DNA of 20,484 nucleotides, from positions 1 through 20,484 of the forward strand of contig JAWLFN010000019.1 in assembly GCA_041685555.1 (NCBI GenBank), given 5' to 3'. The position numbers and the translations under genes are program-made. Shown here in pieces: positions 1 through 8,046 of the stretch. How positions within the stretch are numbered: position 1 is the stretch's first letter; each line of letters starts with the position of its first letter. Under the pieces are notes generated by a model. That model saw only the letters and a program-made list of their open reading frames with translations. It did not search any database and was not told where the DNA came from. The stretch comes from PWQG01 sp041685555. Its GTDB lineage: Bacteria > Pseudomonadota > Gammaproteobacteria > Pseudomonadales > Pseudohongiellaceae.

Positions 1-732
1 AGCCAGGTCGTCACCGTAGCCGGCCGGGTTCCGGGTCGCCATGATCAACTGGATGATGTACTCCTCGACGGCGGGCGCCATGTGCATGGCAAGGATCTCC
101 TGTCGGGCCGCGAACAGATCATCCTGACTGATCACATCGGGTGCCGCCGGCGCGTTGTTACGGGCTTCGTCGCGGACCAGGTGCAGGATGTCCCGCTCGG
201 CCTCCACGGCCGGGTAGTCGATCGATACGTGCATCAGGAATCGGTCCAGTTGGGCTTCCGGCAGGGGGTAGGTGCCTTCCTGCTCGATCGGGTTCTGGGT
301 GGCCATGACCAGGAACAGAGGGGGCAGGTCAAATGAATCCCGGCCCACGCTGACCTGGTGCTCGGCCATGGCCTCTAGCAGTGCCGACTGCACCTTGGCC
401 GGGGCCCGGTTGATCTCGTCGGCCAGCACCAGGTTGTGGAAAATGGGGCCGGGCTGAAAGCGGAAGGACCCATCCTCGGGACGGAAAATCTCGGTACCCG
501 TAATGTCACTGGGCAGCAGGTCGGGGGTGAACTGGATCCGGTGGAAATCGCCCTCGATGGCGCGCGACAGGTCTTTGATGGCCTTGGTCTTGGCCAGACC
601 CGGCGCGCCTTCTACCAGCAGGTGGCCGTCGGCCAGCAGGGCGATCAACAGGCGATCAACCAGCCGCTCCTGACCGATGATCTGTTGTGTCAGCCAGGTT
701 TTCAGCGTCGTGATCGTTTGGTGATGACTCAT
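1..732 (-). CDS. MoxR-family AAA+ ATPase (C-terminus beyond window edge)
   Basis: This gene encodes the first 244 residues of a MoxR-type AAA+ ATPase; the 3' end lies outside the window. Seen in the translation: a Walker A motif GAPGLAKT at residues 42-49, a Walker B LVLADEINRAP followed by KVQSALLEAMAE, and the sensor-1 segment LVMATQNPIEQEGTYPLPEAQLDRF, all diagnostic of MoxR proteins. The start ATG at 732 gives the usual short N-terminal helix before IGQERLVDRLLIALLADGHLL. Family members are cytoplasmic chaperone-like ATPases, commonly encoded beside DUF58 and von Willebrand A-domain genes and thought to help mature metalloenzymes or envelope complexes. Those partners would lie beyond position 1 and cannot be checked. 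The gene is divergent from the DUF2835-pyrD cluster. Family assignment is secure; the specific client is unknown. Confidence 0.93.
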   Translation of the reverse strand, partial: MSHHQTITTLKTWLTQQIIGQERLVDRLLIALLADGHLLVEGAPGLAKTKAIKDLSRAIEGDFHRIQFTPDLLPSDITGTEIFRPEDGSFRFQPGPIFHNLVLADEINRAPAKVQSALLEAMAEHQVSVGRDSFDLPPLFLVMATQNPIEQEGTYPLPEAQLDRFLMHVSIDYPAVEAERDILHLVRDEARNNAPAAPDVISQDDLFAARQEILAMHMAPAVEEYIIQLIMATRNPAGYGDDLA

Positions 733-841
733 ATCGTTATTCTCTGCCTGTGGTGAACCGCAAGGACCCGATTGTAAACAATTCACTCTGCATGTCCACC
801 GTCGTGGTCTGACAGACTGTGCCAGAGTGTGGCGGTGGTAA

Positions 842-850
842 TGCTACAAT
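842..850 (+). promoter_or_regulatory. Predicted extended -10 promoter of the DUF2835-pyrD cluster
   Basis: TGCTACAAT fits an extended -10 element (TGn plus TACAAT) about 33 nt before the DUF2835 start codon. No good -35 sits 17 bp upstream, which is tolerable for an extended -10. The 13-mer CTACAATGCCTGA starting at 844 recurs at 18174-18186 in the lolC promoter. Predicted by eye only. Confidence 0.4.
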
Positions 851-882
851 GCCTGATCATCGACACAGGCAGAGTGGCCGTA

Positions 883-1110
883 ATGGAGCAATTGACAGTC
901 GAACTCCATATCAGCATGGAGGAGTTCGAGGCGTGGTACGCTGGCGTGGCGACTTCTGTCCGGGCCGTGGATACCCGGGGCAGACGCATACGTTTTCCGG
1001 CGCGCATACTGCGATCCTACCTGAGTCACGATGGCATCCACGGGCGCTTCGTCATCCGTTTCGACGCGGATGGGCGCTTTCAGTCCATTCACAAGGCAGA
1101 GCAGGTCTGA
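883..1110 (+). CDS. DUF2835 family protein, function unknown
   Basis: A 75-residue cytoplasmic protein resembling the DUF2835 family of gammaproteobacteria, which I recognise from the pattern of an N-terminal ISxEEFxxWYxG segment, a central DTRGRRIRFPARILRxYLSHDGIHG core and the terminal FVIRFDADGRFQSI strand. No function is established for the family. There is no signal peptide, membrane segment or cysteine motif. I chose the ATG at 883 because the family is about 70-75 residues long and conservation begins at LTVELHIS; in-frame starts at 829 and 874 would add residues with no family resemblance. The stop is 2 nt before the pyrD ATG, so the two genes are almost certainly co-transcribed and probably translationally coupled. 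Whether it has any link to pyrimidine synthesis is unknown. Confidence 0.82.
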   Translation: MEQLTVELHISMEEFEAWYAGVATSVRAVDTRGRRIRFPARILRSYLSHDGIHGRFVIRFDADGRFQSIHKAEQV

Positions 1111-1112
1111 TC

Positions 1113-2165
1113 ATGTATTCCCTGATGCGTAGTCTATTGTTCATGCTGCCACCCGAGCGCTCGCATCAGGTGGCAATGACATTGATGGAGACTGCCCGGT
1201 TCGGCCCGGTACGGTCGCTTCTGGTTGACGATGAGCGTCTGCGACAGGCACGCCCGGTGGACCTCATGGGTCTTACCGTGCCCAATCCGGTGGGGCTGGC
1301 GGCCGGCCTGGACAAGGATGCCGAGCACATCGATGCGCTGGCCGCGCTGGGTTTCGGGTTCATCGAGGTGGGGACGCTGACGCCGCGTCCGCAGCCCGGT
1401 AACGAGCGTCCCCGTCTGTTCCGGCTCGCCGCGCAGCGCGCCATCATCAACCGGATGGGGTTCAATAACGGCGGCATCGATGCGGCGGTCGATCGCATCC
1501 GACACAGCCGGTTCCGCGGCGTGCTGGGCGTGAATATCGGCAAGAACTTTGACACGCCGGTGGAGGAGGCGGTTACAGACTATCTGATCGGCATGCGCAA
1601 GGCGTGGGAAGTTGCCTCTTATCTGGTGGTCAATCTGTCCTCGCCGAATACGCCGGGTCTTCGCACCCTGCAGTTCGGCGACGAATTGCGCCGGTTACTG
1701 GAGCGGCTCAAGGAAGAGCAGGACAGCCTTACCGTGCACCACCAGCGTCGCGTCCCGATGGCGCTCAAGATCGCCCCGGATCTGAGTGACAGGGAAACCG
1801 GGTTGATTGCAGCGGCGCTGCTGGAGTTTGGCATGGATGGCGTCATTGCCACCAATACCACACTGCAACGCGATGGAGTGGCAGCCAGTGCCCTGGCGGA
1901 AGAGGCGGGGGGGCTCAGCGGTGCGCCACTGCAGAGTCAGTCCACCCATGTGATTCGCTGCCTGGCCGAAACGCTGGATGGGCGCGTGCCGATCATCGGT
2001 GTGGGAGGCATCTGCTCGGCCGGGGATGCCCTGGAGAAACGCGAGGCCGGCGCAGTCGCCGTGCAGCTGTACAGTGGTTTCATCTATCAGGGACCGGCAC
2101 TGATCACCGATATCGTCAGCGCCTGGACGGACTCGCGGCAGCATCAGGAGATCAAGTCGGAATGA
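1113..2165 (+). CDS. pyrD: Dihydroorotate dehydrogenase (quinone), class 2
   Basis: A 350-residue FMN enzyme that oxidises dihydroorotate to orotate and passes electrons to membrane quinones, the fourth step of de novo pyrimidine synthesis. The N-terminal extension (MYSLMRSLLFMLPPERSHQVAM) is the membrane-associating, quinone-tunnel segment typical of class 2 enzymes. The FMN barrel follows: NPVGLAAGLDKDAE, EVGTLTPRPQPGNERPRLFR, NRMGFNN, GVNIGKN, then VNLSSPNTPGLR with the catalytic serine (about Ser177), KIAPDL, ATNTT, GGLSGAPL, IIGVGGI and VQLYSGFIYQGP. Length matches the E. coli enzyme (about 336) with a slightly longer C-terminus. It lies 2 nt after DUF2835 and its stop overlaps the next ATG by ATGA, indicating an operon. 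Identification is secure. Confidence 0.98.
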   Translation: MYSLMRSLLFMLPPERSHQVAMTLMETARFGPVRSLLVDDERLRQARPVDLMGLTVPNPVGLAAGLDKDAEHIDALAALGFGFIEVGTLTPRPQPGNERPRLFRLAAQRAIINRMGFNNGGIDAAVDRIRHSRFRGVLGVNIGKNFDTPVEEAVTDYLIGMRKAWEVASYLVVNLSSPNTPGLRTLQFGDELRRLLERLKEEQDSLTVHHQRRVPMALKIAPDLSDRETGLIAAALLEFGMDGVIATNTTLQRDGVAASALAEEAGGLSGAPLQSQSTHVIRCLAETLDGRVPIIGVGGICSAGDALEKREAGAVAVQLYSGFIYQGPALITDIVSAWTDSRQHQEIKSE

Positions 2166-2416
2166 CGTTGCGTGATCCTGCACTGATTCTGTATACCACT
2201 GTCGGGTGCCACCTCTGCGAACAGGCGCGGGATCTACTGGATCAGGTCCTTGCGGAGCAAGGCGGAGCGTGGCGTGTGAGGTCGTGCGATATTGCGGATG
2301 CCCCTGAACTGATCGATCGGTATGGGCTGCGCATCCCCGTTCTGAGGCGTGAACAGGATGGCGCTGAACTGGGCTGGCCCTTTGATCACGAGCAGTTGTC
2401 CCGCTGGTTGCAGTAA
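2162..2416 (+). CDS. Glutaredoxin-like protein (DUF836-type thioredoxin fold)
   Basis: An 84-residue small thioredoxin-fold protein. The strand LILYTTVGCHLC leads into a CxxC redox motif at Cys16-Cys19, and RIPVLRR near residue 60 supplies the cis-proline loop of the fold; the C-terminal helix ends FDHEQLSRWLQ. This architecture matches the YruB/DUF836 glutaredoxin-like family, whose physiological substrates are mostly unknown. The start overlaps the pyrD stop (ATGA at 2162-2165), so translation is coupled to pyrD. It ends 13 bp from the convergent tatD stop, with no visible terminator hairpin between them. A disulfide or glutathione-dependent redox role is inferred from the CxxC only. Confidence 0.85.
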   Translation: MTLRDPALILYTTVGCHLCEQARDLLDQVLAEQGGAWRVRSCDIADAPELIDRYGLRIPVLRREQDGAELGWPFDHEQLSRWLQ

Positions 2417-2429
2417 ATGGTGGCAGCCG

Positions 2430-3218
2430 TCAGGCGGGCAGTCTGAACAGGCGCCGTGCGTTCGACGAGGTCTGGCTGGCCAGCGCCGCCTCCTGTTCAT
2501 GGCGGACTGCCGCGACTACCCGCAGCACTTCCCGAAGATGGGCCGGTTCGTTACGACGGGTTTTCGGTCGTGGCCGCAGGCTCCGTGGCATCAGGTACGG
2601 AGCGTCGGTTTCGAGCAGAAGCCGGTGTGCCGGGATATGGGGCACCAGTTCAAGAACGTCGCCGCCACGCCGCTCGTCGCAGACCCAGCCGGTGATGCCG
2701 ATGTACATGTCCAGGTCCAGGTAGTCAAACAGTGCCTCACGGCTGTCCGTGAAACAGTGGACCACCCCCCCAGAGAGAGCATCACGCTGTTCGCGCAGTA
2801 TCGGCAGAAAGCGCTGATGCGAATCACGCTGATGCAGAAATACCGGCTTGCCGTTCTTCGCCGCGATCCGCAGGTGTTCACTGAACACCTGCTCCTGCAT
2901 TGGACGTGGCGAAAAATCGCGGTTGAAGTCGAGCCCGGTCTCGCCCACGGCCACGATTGTATCCTCGTCGCAGAGCCGCCCGATCTCCTCGATGGTGTTC
3001 GCATCCGCCTGCCTGGCTTCATGTGGATGAATACCGGCGGTGGCAAAGAGATTGTTGTGCTGACGGGCGAGTTCGATTACCTTGCGCGAGGAATCCAGCG
3101 AACTCCCGGTCAGCAGCAGGGTCTCGACCCCGGCCTGTCTGGCTCGCTCGATGACCTCGTCCCGGTCATGATCAAAGCTGTCGTGCGCCAGGTTGGCGCC
3201 TATGTCGGTGAGGCCCAT
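2430..3218 (-). CDS. tatD: TatD family metal-dependent DNase
   Basis: A 262-residue TIM-barrel metallohydrolase of the amidohydrolase superfamily. It resembles E. coli TatD rather than YcfH or YjjV: the first strand reads TDIGANL instead of the DSHCHL of the paralogues, and the region YIGITGWVCDERRGG plus RRNEPAHL is TatD-specific. Predicted metal ligands are visible at Glu93 (GETGLDFNRDF), His129 (VFLHQRD), His154 (VVHCFT) and Asp205 (ETDAPYL). TatD is a cytoplasmic 3'-5' exonuclease that needs magnesium and has been linked to repair of oxidative DNA damage; it is not part of Tat transport despite its name. The ATG at 3218 follows GGAAAG at a suitable distance. The gene is convergent with the glutaredoxin-like gene and divergent from ilvE; it is not in a tat operon here. 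Confidence 0.94.
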   Translation of the reverse strand: MGLTDIGANLAHDSFDHDRDEVIERARQAGVETLLLTGSSLDSSRKVIELARQHNNLFATAGIHPHEARQADANTIEEIGRLCDEDTIVAVGETGLDFNRDFSPRPMQEQVFSEHLRIAAKNGKPVFLHQRDSHQRFLPILREQRDALSGGVVHCFTDSREALFDYLDLDMYIGITGWVCDERRGGDVLELVPHIPAHRLLLETDAPYLMPRSLRPRPKTRRNEPAHLREVLRVVAAVRHEQEAALASQTSSNARRLFRLPA

Positions 3219-3255
3219 ATTGCTTTCCGCGGCTGATGTTGTCGGGAGGTGGCGG

Positions 3256-3285
3256 ATTTTACAACTCCGGTAAGGGCGGCGGCAA
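3256..3285 (-). promoter_or_regulatory. Predicted tatD promoter
   Basis: On the minus strand, TTGCCG (3280-3285) and TAAAAT (3256-3261) are separated by 18 bp and lie about 40 nt before the tatD start. Moderate match to a sigma-70 promoter, by eye only. Confidence 0.35.
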
Positions 3286-3305
3286 ACCTGGGGCGATTCT
3301 GGAAG

Positions 3306-3360
3306 TCACCGATCGGATCGGTGATAATGCGCGGCCCGAATCGGCAGGGTCCTCGAGGAC
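3306..3360 (+). promoter_or_regulatory. Predicted ilvE promoter region with two palindromes
   Basis: TCACCGATC-G-GATCGGTGA (3306-3324) is an inverted repeat with perfect 9-bp arms around one central base. Its right arm overlaps a -10-like GATAAT at 3323-3328, although no convincing -35 is visible. A second perfect 12-bp palindrome, GTCCTCGAGGAC, lies at 3349-3360, between that -10 and the aminotransferase start. This arrangement suits repressor binding over the promoter and transcription start. The regulator is unknown; the operator role is an inference. Confidence 0.4.
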
Positions 3361-3392
3361 AGTACACAGAAGCTGCCGGAACAGCATAAAAG

Positions 3393-4448
3393 GTGAGCAC
3401 ATTGAAAGACGAAGCATCCGAGACATCACTGAACTGGTCGGAACTGGGTTTCCACTATCGGCCGACCGAATTCCGCTTTCGTGCGATCTGGCGGGACGGG
3501 GAGTGGTCGGAAGGCGAGCTGATCCGTTCGGAGATCATTCCCGTGCATGAAGGGGCCCCGGCCCTGCATTACGCCCAGCAGTGTTTTGAAGGGCTCAAGG
3601 CCCAGAGGGCGCCCGATGGCCGCGTATTGTTGTTCCGTCCGGAGCTCAATGCCGAGCGCATGCGTGAAGCGGCATCGCGTCTGCTGATGCCACTAGTGCC
3701 GGAGTCGCTGTTTCTGCGTGGCGTCGAGGAAGCGGTGCGCGCCAATCACCAGTGGGTGCCGCCGCACGGCTACGGTGCGGCGCTGTATATCCGGCCCATG
3801 CTGATTGGAGTGGGGGAAAATCTGGGACTGAAACCGGCACAGGAATTCGAGTTCCGTGTCTTCGTGTCGCCGGTGGGGCCCTACTACAGCGACTCCGGGA
3901 TGGATGTCATCTCACTGGCCGTTTCCGATATCGATCGCGCCGCTCCGTCCGGGACCGGCAGCTACAAGGTCGGCGCCAATTATGCAGGTGGCCTGCTGGC
4001 AACCCGTGAAGCCCAGAAGCACGGTGCCAATGAAGCCCTGTACCTGGATTCGGCCCGACGTCAATACATCGACGAGGCTGGATCAGCCAACATTCTGGTG
4101 GTGAGGGATGGAAACTGCCTGGTCACACCGCGGTCCGGGGCCGTATTGCCCAGCGTGACGCGTCGCTCATTGATGGTCATCGCCGAGCAGGAACTGGGCA
4201 TGAAGGTCGAGCACCGCCCCATAGACCTGCGGGCGGAGATCGATGATTTCCGCGAAGTCGGTGCGTGTGGCACGGCCGCCGTACTGGCTCCAGTCGGCAG
4301 CATTCTGGTTGACGGTCATTGGCATCGATTTCATGGTAATGGCGAAGCCGTGGGTCCTGTGATGCAGCAGCTCTATGATCGGCTGGTGACGCTGCAGAGG
4401 GGCGAACGCGACGATCCATACGGCTGGACAAGGGTCGTGGAGGTCTAG
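3393..4448 (+). CDS. ilvE: Branched-chain amino acid aminotransferase (class IV PLP)
   Basis: A 351-residue fold-type IV PLP enzyme that interconverts leucine, isoleucine and valine with their 2-oxo acids, using glutamate/2-oxoglutarate. It belongs to the longer BCAT group (as in mycobacterial and eukaryotic enzymes) rather than the roughly 309-residue E. coli IlvE type: LHYAQQCFEGLKAQRAPDGRVLLFRPELNAERM at the front, the PLP lysine in GTGSYKVGANYAG (Lys192), then EALYLDSARRQYIDEAGSANILV and the phosphate-binding GTAAVLAPVGS. The start is uncertain. GTG at 3393 is the longest option, but AGGTGAG (3391-3397) sits at good spacing for TTG at 3402, which would remove three residues. Both are rare codons. 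It is followed by topA after 70 bp. The enzyme class is secure; preference for other amino acids is not excluded. Confidence 0.95.
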   Translation: MSTLKDEASETSLNWSELGFHYRPTEFRFRAIWRDGEWSEGELIRSEIIPVHEGAPALHYAQQCFEGLKAQRAPDGRVLLFRPELNAERMREAASRLLMPLVPESLFLRGVEEAVRANHQWVPPHGYGAALYIRPMLIGVGENLGLKPAQEFEFRVFVSPVGPYYSDSGMDVISLAVSDIDRAAPSGTGSYKVGANYAGGLLATREAQKHGANEALYLDSARRQYIDEAGSANILVVRDGNCLVTPRSGAVLPSVTRRSLMVIAEQELGMKVEHRPIDLRAEIDDFREVGACGTAAVLAPVGSILVDGHWHRFHGNGEAVGPVMQQLYDRLVTLQRGERDDPYGWTRVVEV

Positions 4449-4518
4449 TGGAGCTCTATCGCCCACCAGGACAGCAACGCAATTGCAACGGAACAGTAAC
4501 GCAGGAACCCTACAGGTA

Positions 4519-7242
4519 ATGAGCAAATCTCTGGTCATCGTCGAGTCGCCGGCCAAGGCGAAAACCATCAACAAATACCTGGGCAATGATTTCGTGGTCA
4601 AGTCCAGTGTGGGCCACATCCGGGATCTTCCGGTGTCTGGCAGTGGTGGCAAGTCTGATCCGAAGGAGCGTGCCCGCAAGGCGGCCGCCACCCGCAAGCT
4701 CAGCCCTGACGAAAAAGCGGAGTACAAGAAAAAGCAGGCCCGTGAGCAACTCATCGCGCGCATGGGTATTGATCCTGAACACGGCTGGAAAGCGGATTAC
4801 GAGATTCTTCCCGGTAAGGAAAAGGTGGTCGCCGAATTGCGCAAACTGGCGCGGAACGCCGATACCGTCTATCTCGCGACCGACCTTGACCGAGAGGGGG
4901 AGGCCATCGCATGGCACCTCATGGAGGCGATCGGTGGAGATGAGCAGCGTTACAAGCGGGTGGTATTCAACGAAATCACCCGCAAGGCTGTCCAGGAAGC
5001 ATTCGAGCATCCGGGCGATCTGGACATGCGCTACGTGGAGGCGCAGCAGGCCCGTCGCTTTCTGGACCGGGTAGTCGGCTTCATGGTGTCTCCTCTGCTG
5101 TGGGCGAAGGTGGCCCGCGGACTCTCCGCCGGCCGGGTACAGTCGGTGGCCGTGCGACTCATCGTGGAGCGCGAGCGCGAGATACGGGCGTTCATTCCGG
5201 AAGAGTACTGGGAGCTTTTCGCCGACACGCGCACGGCCGGGGAAGACGTCCTGCGACTGCAGGTCCAGAAATACCTGGGGAAGAACTTCCGGCCCGGCGG
5301 CAAGGATGAGATCGACACACTGCAAGATGAGCTGAAGAAGCAGTCAATGACAGTAGTGGCACGGGAGGATAAACCGACCTCTTCGCGTCCGCGCCCTCCG
5401 CTGATCACATCCACTTTGCAGCAGGCCGCCAGTACCCGTCTGGGCTTCGGGGTCAAGAAAACCATGACCATGGCGCAAAGGCTGTATGAGGCCGGTTACA
5501 TCACGTATATGCGAACCGACTCCACGCATCTCAGCGAAGATGCCCTGCGGATGGCCCGCCAGCATATCGAGACGCATTTCGGTGACCGTTATCTGCCGGA
5601 GAAGCCCGTGCGCTATAGCGCGCGGCAGGGGGCGCAGGAAGCACACGAAGCGATCCGGCCCAGTGATGTGAATGTGACACCGGAACGGCTTCAGGGAGTG
5701 GATCGTGATGCTGTGCGACTGTACGCCCTGATTCGCAATTTTTTCCTGGCCTGTCAGATGAGGCCGGCCCGCTACCTGAGCTCACAGATCACGGTCAAGG
5801 CGGGTGACTTCGAGTTGCGCACCAGGGGCCGGATCATGCAGTTTGACGGTTATCTTCGGGTACTGCCCGTCAAGGACGACGATGTCGTCCTGCCCGAGGT
5901 CAAGGAGGGTGAAAGCCTGACGCTATCCGCGCTGGATCCGAAACAGCACTTTACCCGCCCGCCCGCGCGCTTTACCGAAGCCAGCCTGGTCAAGGAGCTG
6001 GAAAAGCGGGGTATCGGCAGGCCGTCGACCTATGCCAGCATCATATCCACGATCCAGGATCGCGGATATGTCCGGGTCGAGAACCGGCGTTTCTATGCCG
6101 AGAAGATGGGCGACATTGTCGCCGAGCGGCTATTGGAAAGCTTTCGTGATCTGATGGATTACGATTTCACAGCCCGGATGGAAGAATCTCTGGACCGGGT
6201 GGCTGCCGGCGACACGAACTGGCGGCAATTGTTGGATGAGTTCTATGACGGATTCGTGGAACAGCTGGAGAAAGCGTCGGATCCGGAAGGGGAAGGTGGA
6301 ATGCGTGCGAACGATCCAACCGATACGGATATTCCCTGCCCGAAATGCGGTCGACACATGCAGATCCGGACGGCCTCGACCGGCGTGTTTCTGGGTTGTT
6401 CCGGCTATGCATTGCCGCCTAAGGAGCGTTGCAAGGCCACCATCAATCTCATTCCAGGCGAGGAGGCCATCCGCACCGACAGTGCCGAAGAGGCGGAAGA
6501 GGTGGAGACACAGCGTCTGCGCGAGCGCCGCCGATGCCCCCGGTGCAATGTGGCCATGGACAGTTACCTGATTGATGAGACGCGCAAGTTGCATGTCTGT
6601 GGCAACAATCCGGACTGTCCCGGTTACGAGGTCGAGGAAGGACGGTTCGCCATCAAGGGCTATGACGGTCCGGTCATTGAATGTGATAAGTGTGGCGCCG
6701 ACATGCAGCTCAAATCAGGGCGTTTCGGCAAGTACTTCGGTTGCACCAGCGAAGAGTGCAAGAACACCCGCAAACTGTTGCGCAACGGTCAGCCGGCGCC
6801 CCCGAAGATGGATCCGGTGCCCATGCCGGAACTGGCATGCAACAAGGTGGACGATCATTACGTGCTGCGCGATGGCGCTGCCGGTCTGTTCCTGGCCGCC
6901 AGTCAGTTTCCAAAGAACCGCGAGACCCGCGCGCCATTGCTGGAAGAGATACTGCCGCACAAGGCGGAAATCGATCCAAAGTATGATTATCTGATGAAGG
7001 CGCCGGTGCGCGATCCAGAGGGCAATCCGAGTCTGATCCGCTTTAGCCGCAAGGCCAATGAGCACTACGTCATGACGGAAAAGGACGGCAAGGCCACCGG
7101 CTGGAAAGCGGTCTACCAGGATGGGCGCTGGGTTGAGGAGACCACGAAAAAACGCAGTGCGGCCAAGAGCTCGAAGTCGACAGCCAAGAGTACCAGAAAG
7201 AAAACCCGTCGTCCGGCGTCAAAGAAAAAGAGCACTGGCTGA
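4519..7242 (+). CDS. topA: DNA topoisomerase I (type IA)
   Basis: A 907-residue type IA topoisomerase that relaxes negative supercoils by transient single-strand cleavage. An N-terminal Toprim domain begins KSLVIVESPAKAKTINKYLG and carries the acidic metal site in LATDLDREGEAIAWHL. The catalytic tyrosine is Tyr330 in GYITYMRTDSTHLS, and the gate region includes HEAIRPSD and KRGIGRPSTYASII. The C-terminus holds at least three four-cysteine zinc modules (CPKC, CPRC and CDKC, each followed by a second cysteine pair), further topo C-terminal repeats, and a strongly basic lysine/serine tail from about residue 880. The length compares with 865 for E. coli. I start at ATG 4519 because the conserved MSKSLVIVES begins there; an upstream in-frame TTG at 4483 has no support. 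It converges on lexA with a 39-bp gap and no terminator. Confidence 0.98.
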   Translation: MSKSLVIVESPAKAKTINKYLGNDFVVKSSVGHIRDLPVSGSGGKSDPKERARKAAATRKLSPDEKAEYKKKQAREQLIARMGIDPEHGWKADYEILPGKEKVVAELRKLARNADTVYLATDLDREGEAIAWHLMEAIGGDEQRYKRVVFNEITRKAVQEAFEHPGDLDMRYVEAQQARRFLDRVVGFMVSPLLWAKVARGLSAGRVQSVAVRLIVEREREIRAFIPEEYWELFADTRTAGEDVLRLQVQKYLGKNFRPGGKDEIDTLQDELKKQSMTVVAREDKPTSSRPRPPLITSTLQQAASTRLGFGVKKTMTMAQRLYEAGYITYMRTDSTHLSEDALRMARQHIETHFGDRYLPEKPVRYSARQGAQEAHEAIRPSDVNVTPERLQGVDRDAVRLYALIRNFFLACQMRPARYLSSQITVKAGDFELRTRGRIMQFDGYLRVLPVKDDDVVLPEVKEGESLTLSALDPKQHFTRPPARFTEASLVKELEKRGIGRPSTYASIISTIQDRGYVRVENRRFYAEKMGDIVAERLLESFRDLMDYDFTARMEESLDRVAAGDTNWRQLLDEFYDGFVEQLEKASDPEGEGGMRANDPTDTDIPCPKCGRHMQIRTASTGVFLGCSGYALPPKERCKATINLIPGEEAIRTDSAEEAEEVETQRLRERRRCPRCNVAMDSYLIDETRKLHVCGNNPDCPGYEVEEGRFAIKGYDGPVIECDKCGADMQLKSGRFGKYFGCTSEECKNTRKLLRNGQPAPPKMDPVPMPELACNKVDDHYVLRDGAAGLFLAASQFPKNRETRAPLLEEILPHKAEIDPKYDYLMKAPVRDPEGNPSLIRFSRKANEHYVMTEKDGKATGWKAVYQDGRWVEETTKKRSAAKSSKSTAKSTRKKTRRPASKKKSTG

Positions 7243-7281
7243 ACGTTAGTCGCAGTCTGCATCCGGGGAAATCAGCACGGT

Positions 7282-7896
7282 TCACCTGGAGCGACGTATG
7301 ACGCCTACGCTGATTCCCTCTATCAGGAAGGACTGCTTGCGCAGGTCCACATGAATGGGAGCAAAATCGGTATTCTCCGGCTGCAGGGTGAGACGGTGTG
7401 CACTTCGACCCCGCCGCAGGCGTTTCACCGTGACTTCATCCTCCAGCCGGGCGACAATGATGTCTCCGTCACGTGCCTGATCGGTTTTGTGTACGGCAAG
7501 CAGATCCCCTTCGATGATGCCGGCCTCGATCATGCTGAGTCCCCGCACGGTCAACAGGTAGTCAGCCCGTGGATGGAAAAGGTCATCCGGCACCCTGATA
7601 TGCTCGTCAATGCATGCCTCGGCCAGTATCGGACTACCGGCAGCCACTTGCCCGATCACCGGCAATCCGGCGTCAACCGGATCCTGGTCCAGCAGCCGAA
7701 TGCCGCGCGACGCCCCCGGTATCATTTCCAGTACGCCCTTGCGCGCCAGTGTACGCAGGTGTTCTTCCGCCGCATTGGCCGAACGGTATCCCATTTCGGC
7801 CGCGATTTCCGAACGCGTCGGCGGGTACCCGGTCTCCTGCTGATATCGCCGGATGGTCTCCAGGATTTCGCTCTGTCTGCGGGTCAGTTTCTGCAT
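7282..7896 (-). CDS. lexA: LexA SOS repressor / self-cleaving protease
   Basis: A 204-residue SOS repressor. The N-terminal winged helix-turn-helix reads MQKLTRRQSEILETIRR through PPTRSEIAAEMGYRSANAAEEHL. The C-terminal S24-type autoprotease has the cleavage site Ala86-Gly87 in VAAGSP, the nucleophile Ser121 in RGLSMIEAGI and the general base Lys158 in VTVKRL. RecA-nucleoprotein filaments stimulate self-cleavage and derepress the regulon. I prefer ATG 7896: it has GGGAG 8 nt upstream and gives nearly the E. coli length (202), whereas ATG 7911 would add MGAKA with an ill-spaced site. The SOS box just upstream shows autoregulation. No sulA-like inhibitor is found next to it, unlike the Pseudomonas arrangement I recall; nagZ is divergent instead. 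Confidence 0.98.
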   Translation of the reverse strand: MQKLTRRQSEILETIRRYQQETGYPPTRSEIAAEMGYRSANAAEEHLRTLARKGVLEMIPGASRGIRLLDQDPVDAGLPVIGQVAAGSPILAEACIDEHIRVPDDLFHPRADYLLTVRGLSMIEAGIIEGDLLAVHKTDQARDGDIIVARLEDEVTVKRLRRGRSAHRLTLQPENTDFAPIHVDLRKQSFLIEGISVGVIRRSR

Positions 7897-7920
7897 CGCC
7901 TTGGCTCCCATTGCCTCTTG

Positions 7921-7953
7921 CTGTGATTATATACAGTCATTCAGGCATTACAA
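7921..7953 (-). promoter_or_regulatory. lexA promoter with overlapping LexA (SOS) box
   Basis: On the minus strand, CTGTATATAATCACAG (7921-7936) matches the gammaproteobacterial SOS box CTG-N10-CAG. It contains the -10 TATAAT (7926-7931); the -35 TTGTAA (7948-7953) lies 16 bp upstream. LexA bound here would block RNA polymerase on its own gene. The box lies 43 bp from the divergent nagZ -35, so nagZ is probably not directly repressed. Confidence 0.9.
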
Positions 7954-7978
7954 GTGTCCGCCCGGTACCCTTCAACCA

Positions 7979-8008
7979 TTGTGGCTGGTCTGATGCATCG
8001 GTGATAAT
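7979..8008 (+). promoter_or_regulatory. Predicted promoter of the nagZ cluster
   Basis: TTGTGG (7979-7984) and GATAAT (8003-8008) are separated by 18 bp. The 14-mer ATCGGTGATAATGC at 7997-8010 is identical to the sequence around the proposed ilvE -10 (3317-3330), hinting at a shared regulator or simply a shared promoter type. AGGAG at 8031-8035 is the ribosome binding site for the GTG at 8047. Confidence 0.45.
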
Positions 8009-8046
8009 GCCACCGGTCACAGTCACCAACAGGAGTCAGAATAGCC

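Noticed and set aside
819..2165. 448-codon frame beginning upstream of pyrD
   Set aside because: Only the part from ATG 1113 resembles class 2 PyrD. The upstream part overlaps DUF2835 in another frame and has no similarity to the family.
2349..3236. 295-codon plus-strand ORF over tatD
   Set aside because: tatD on the minus strand has complete TatD motifs and metal ligands; the opposing translation has none.
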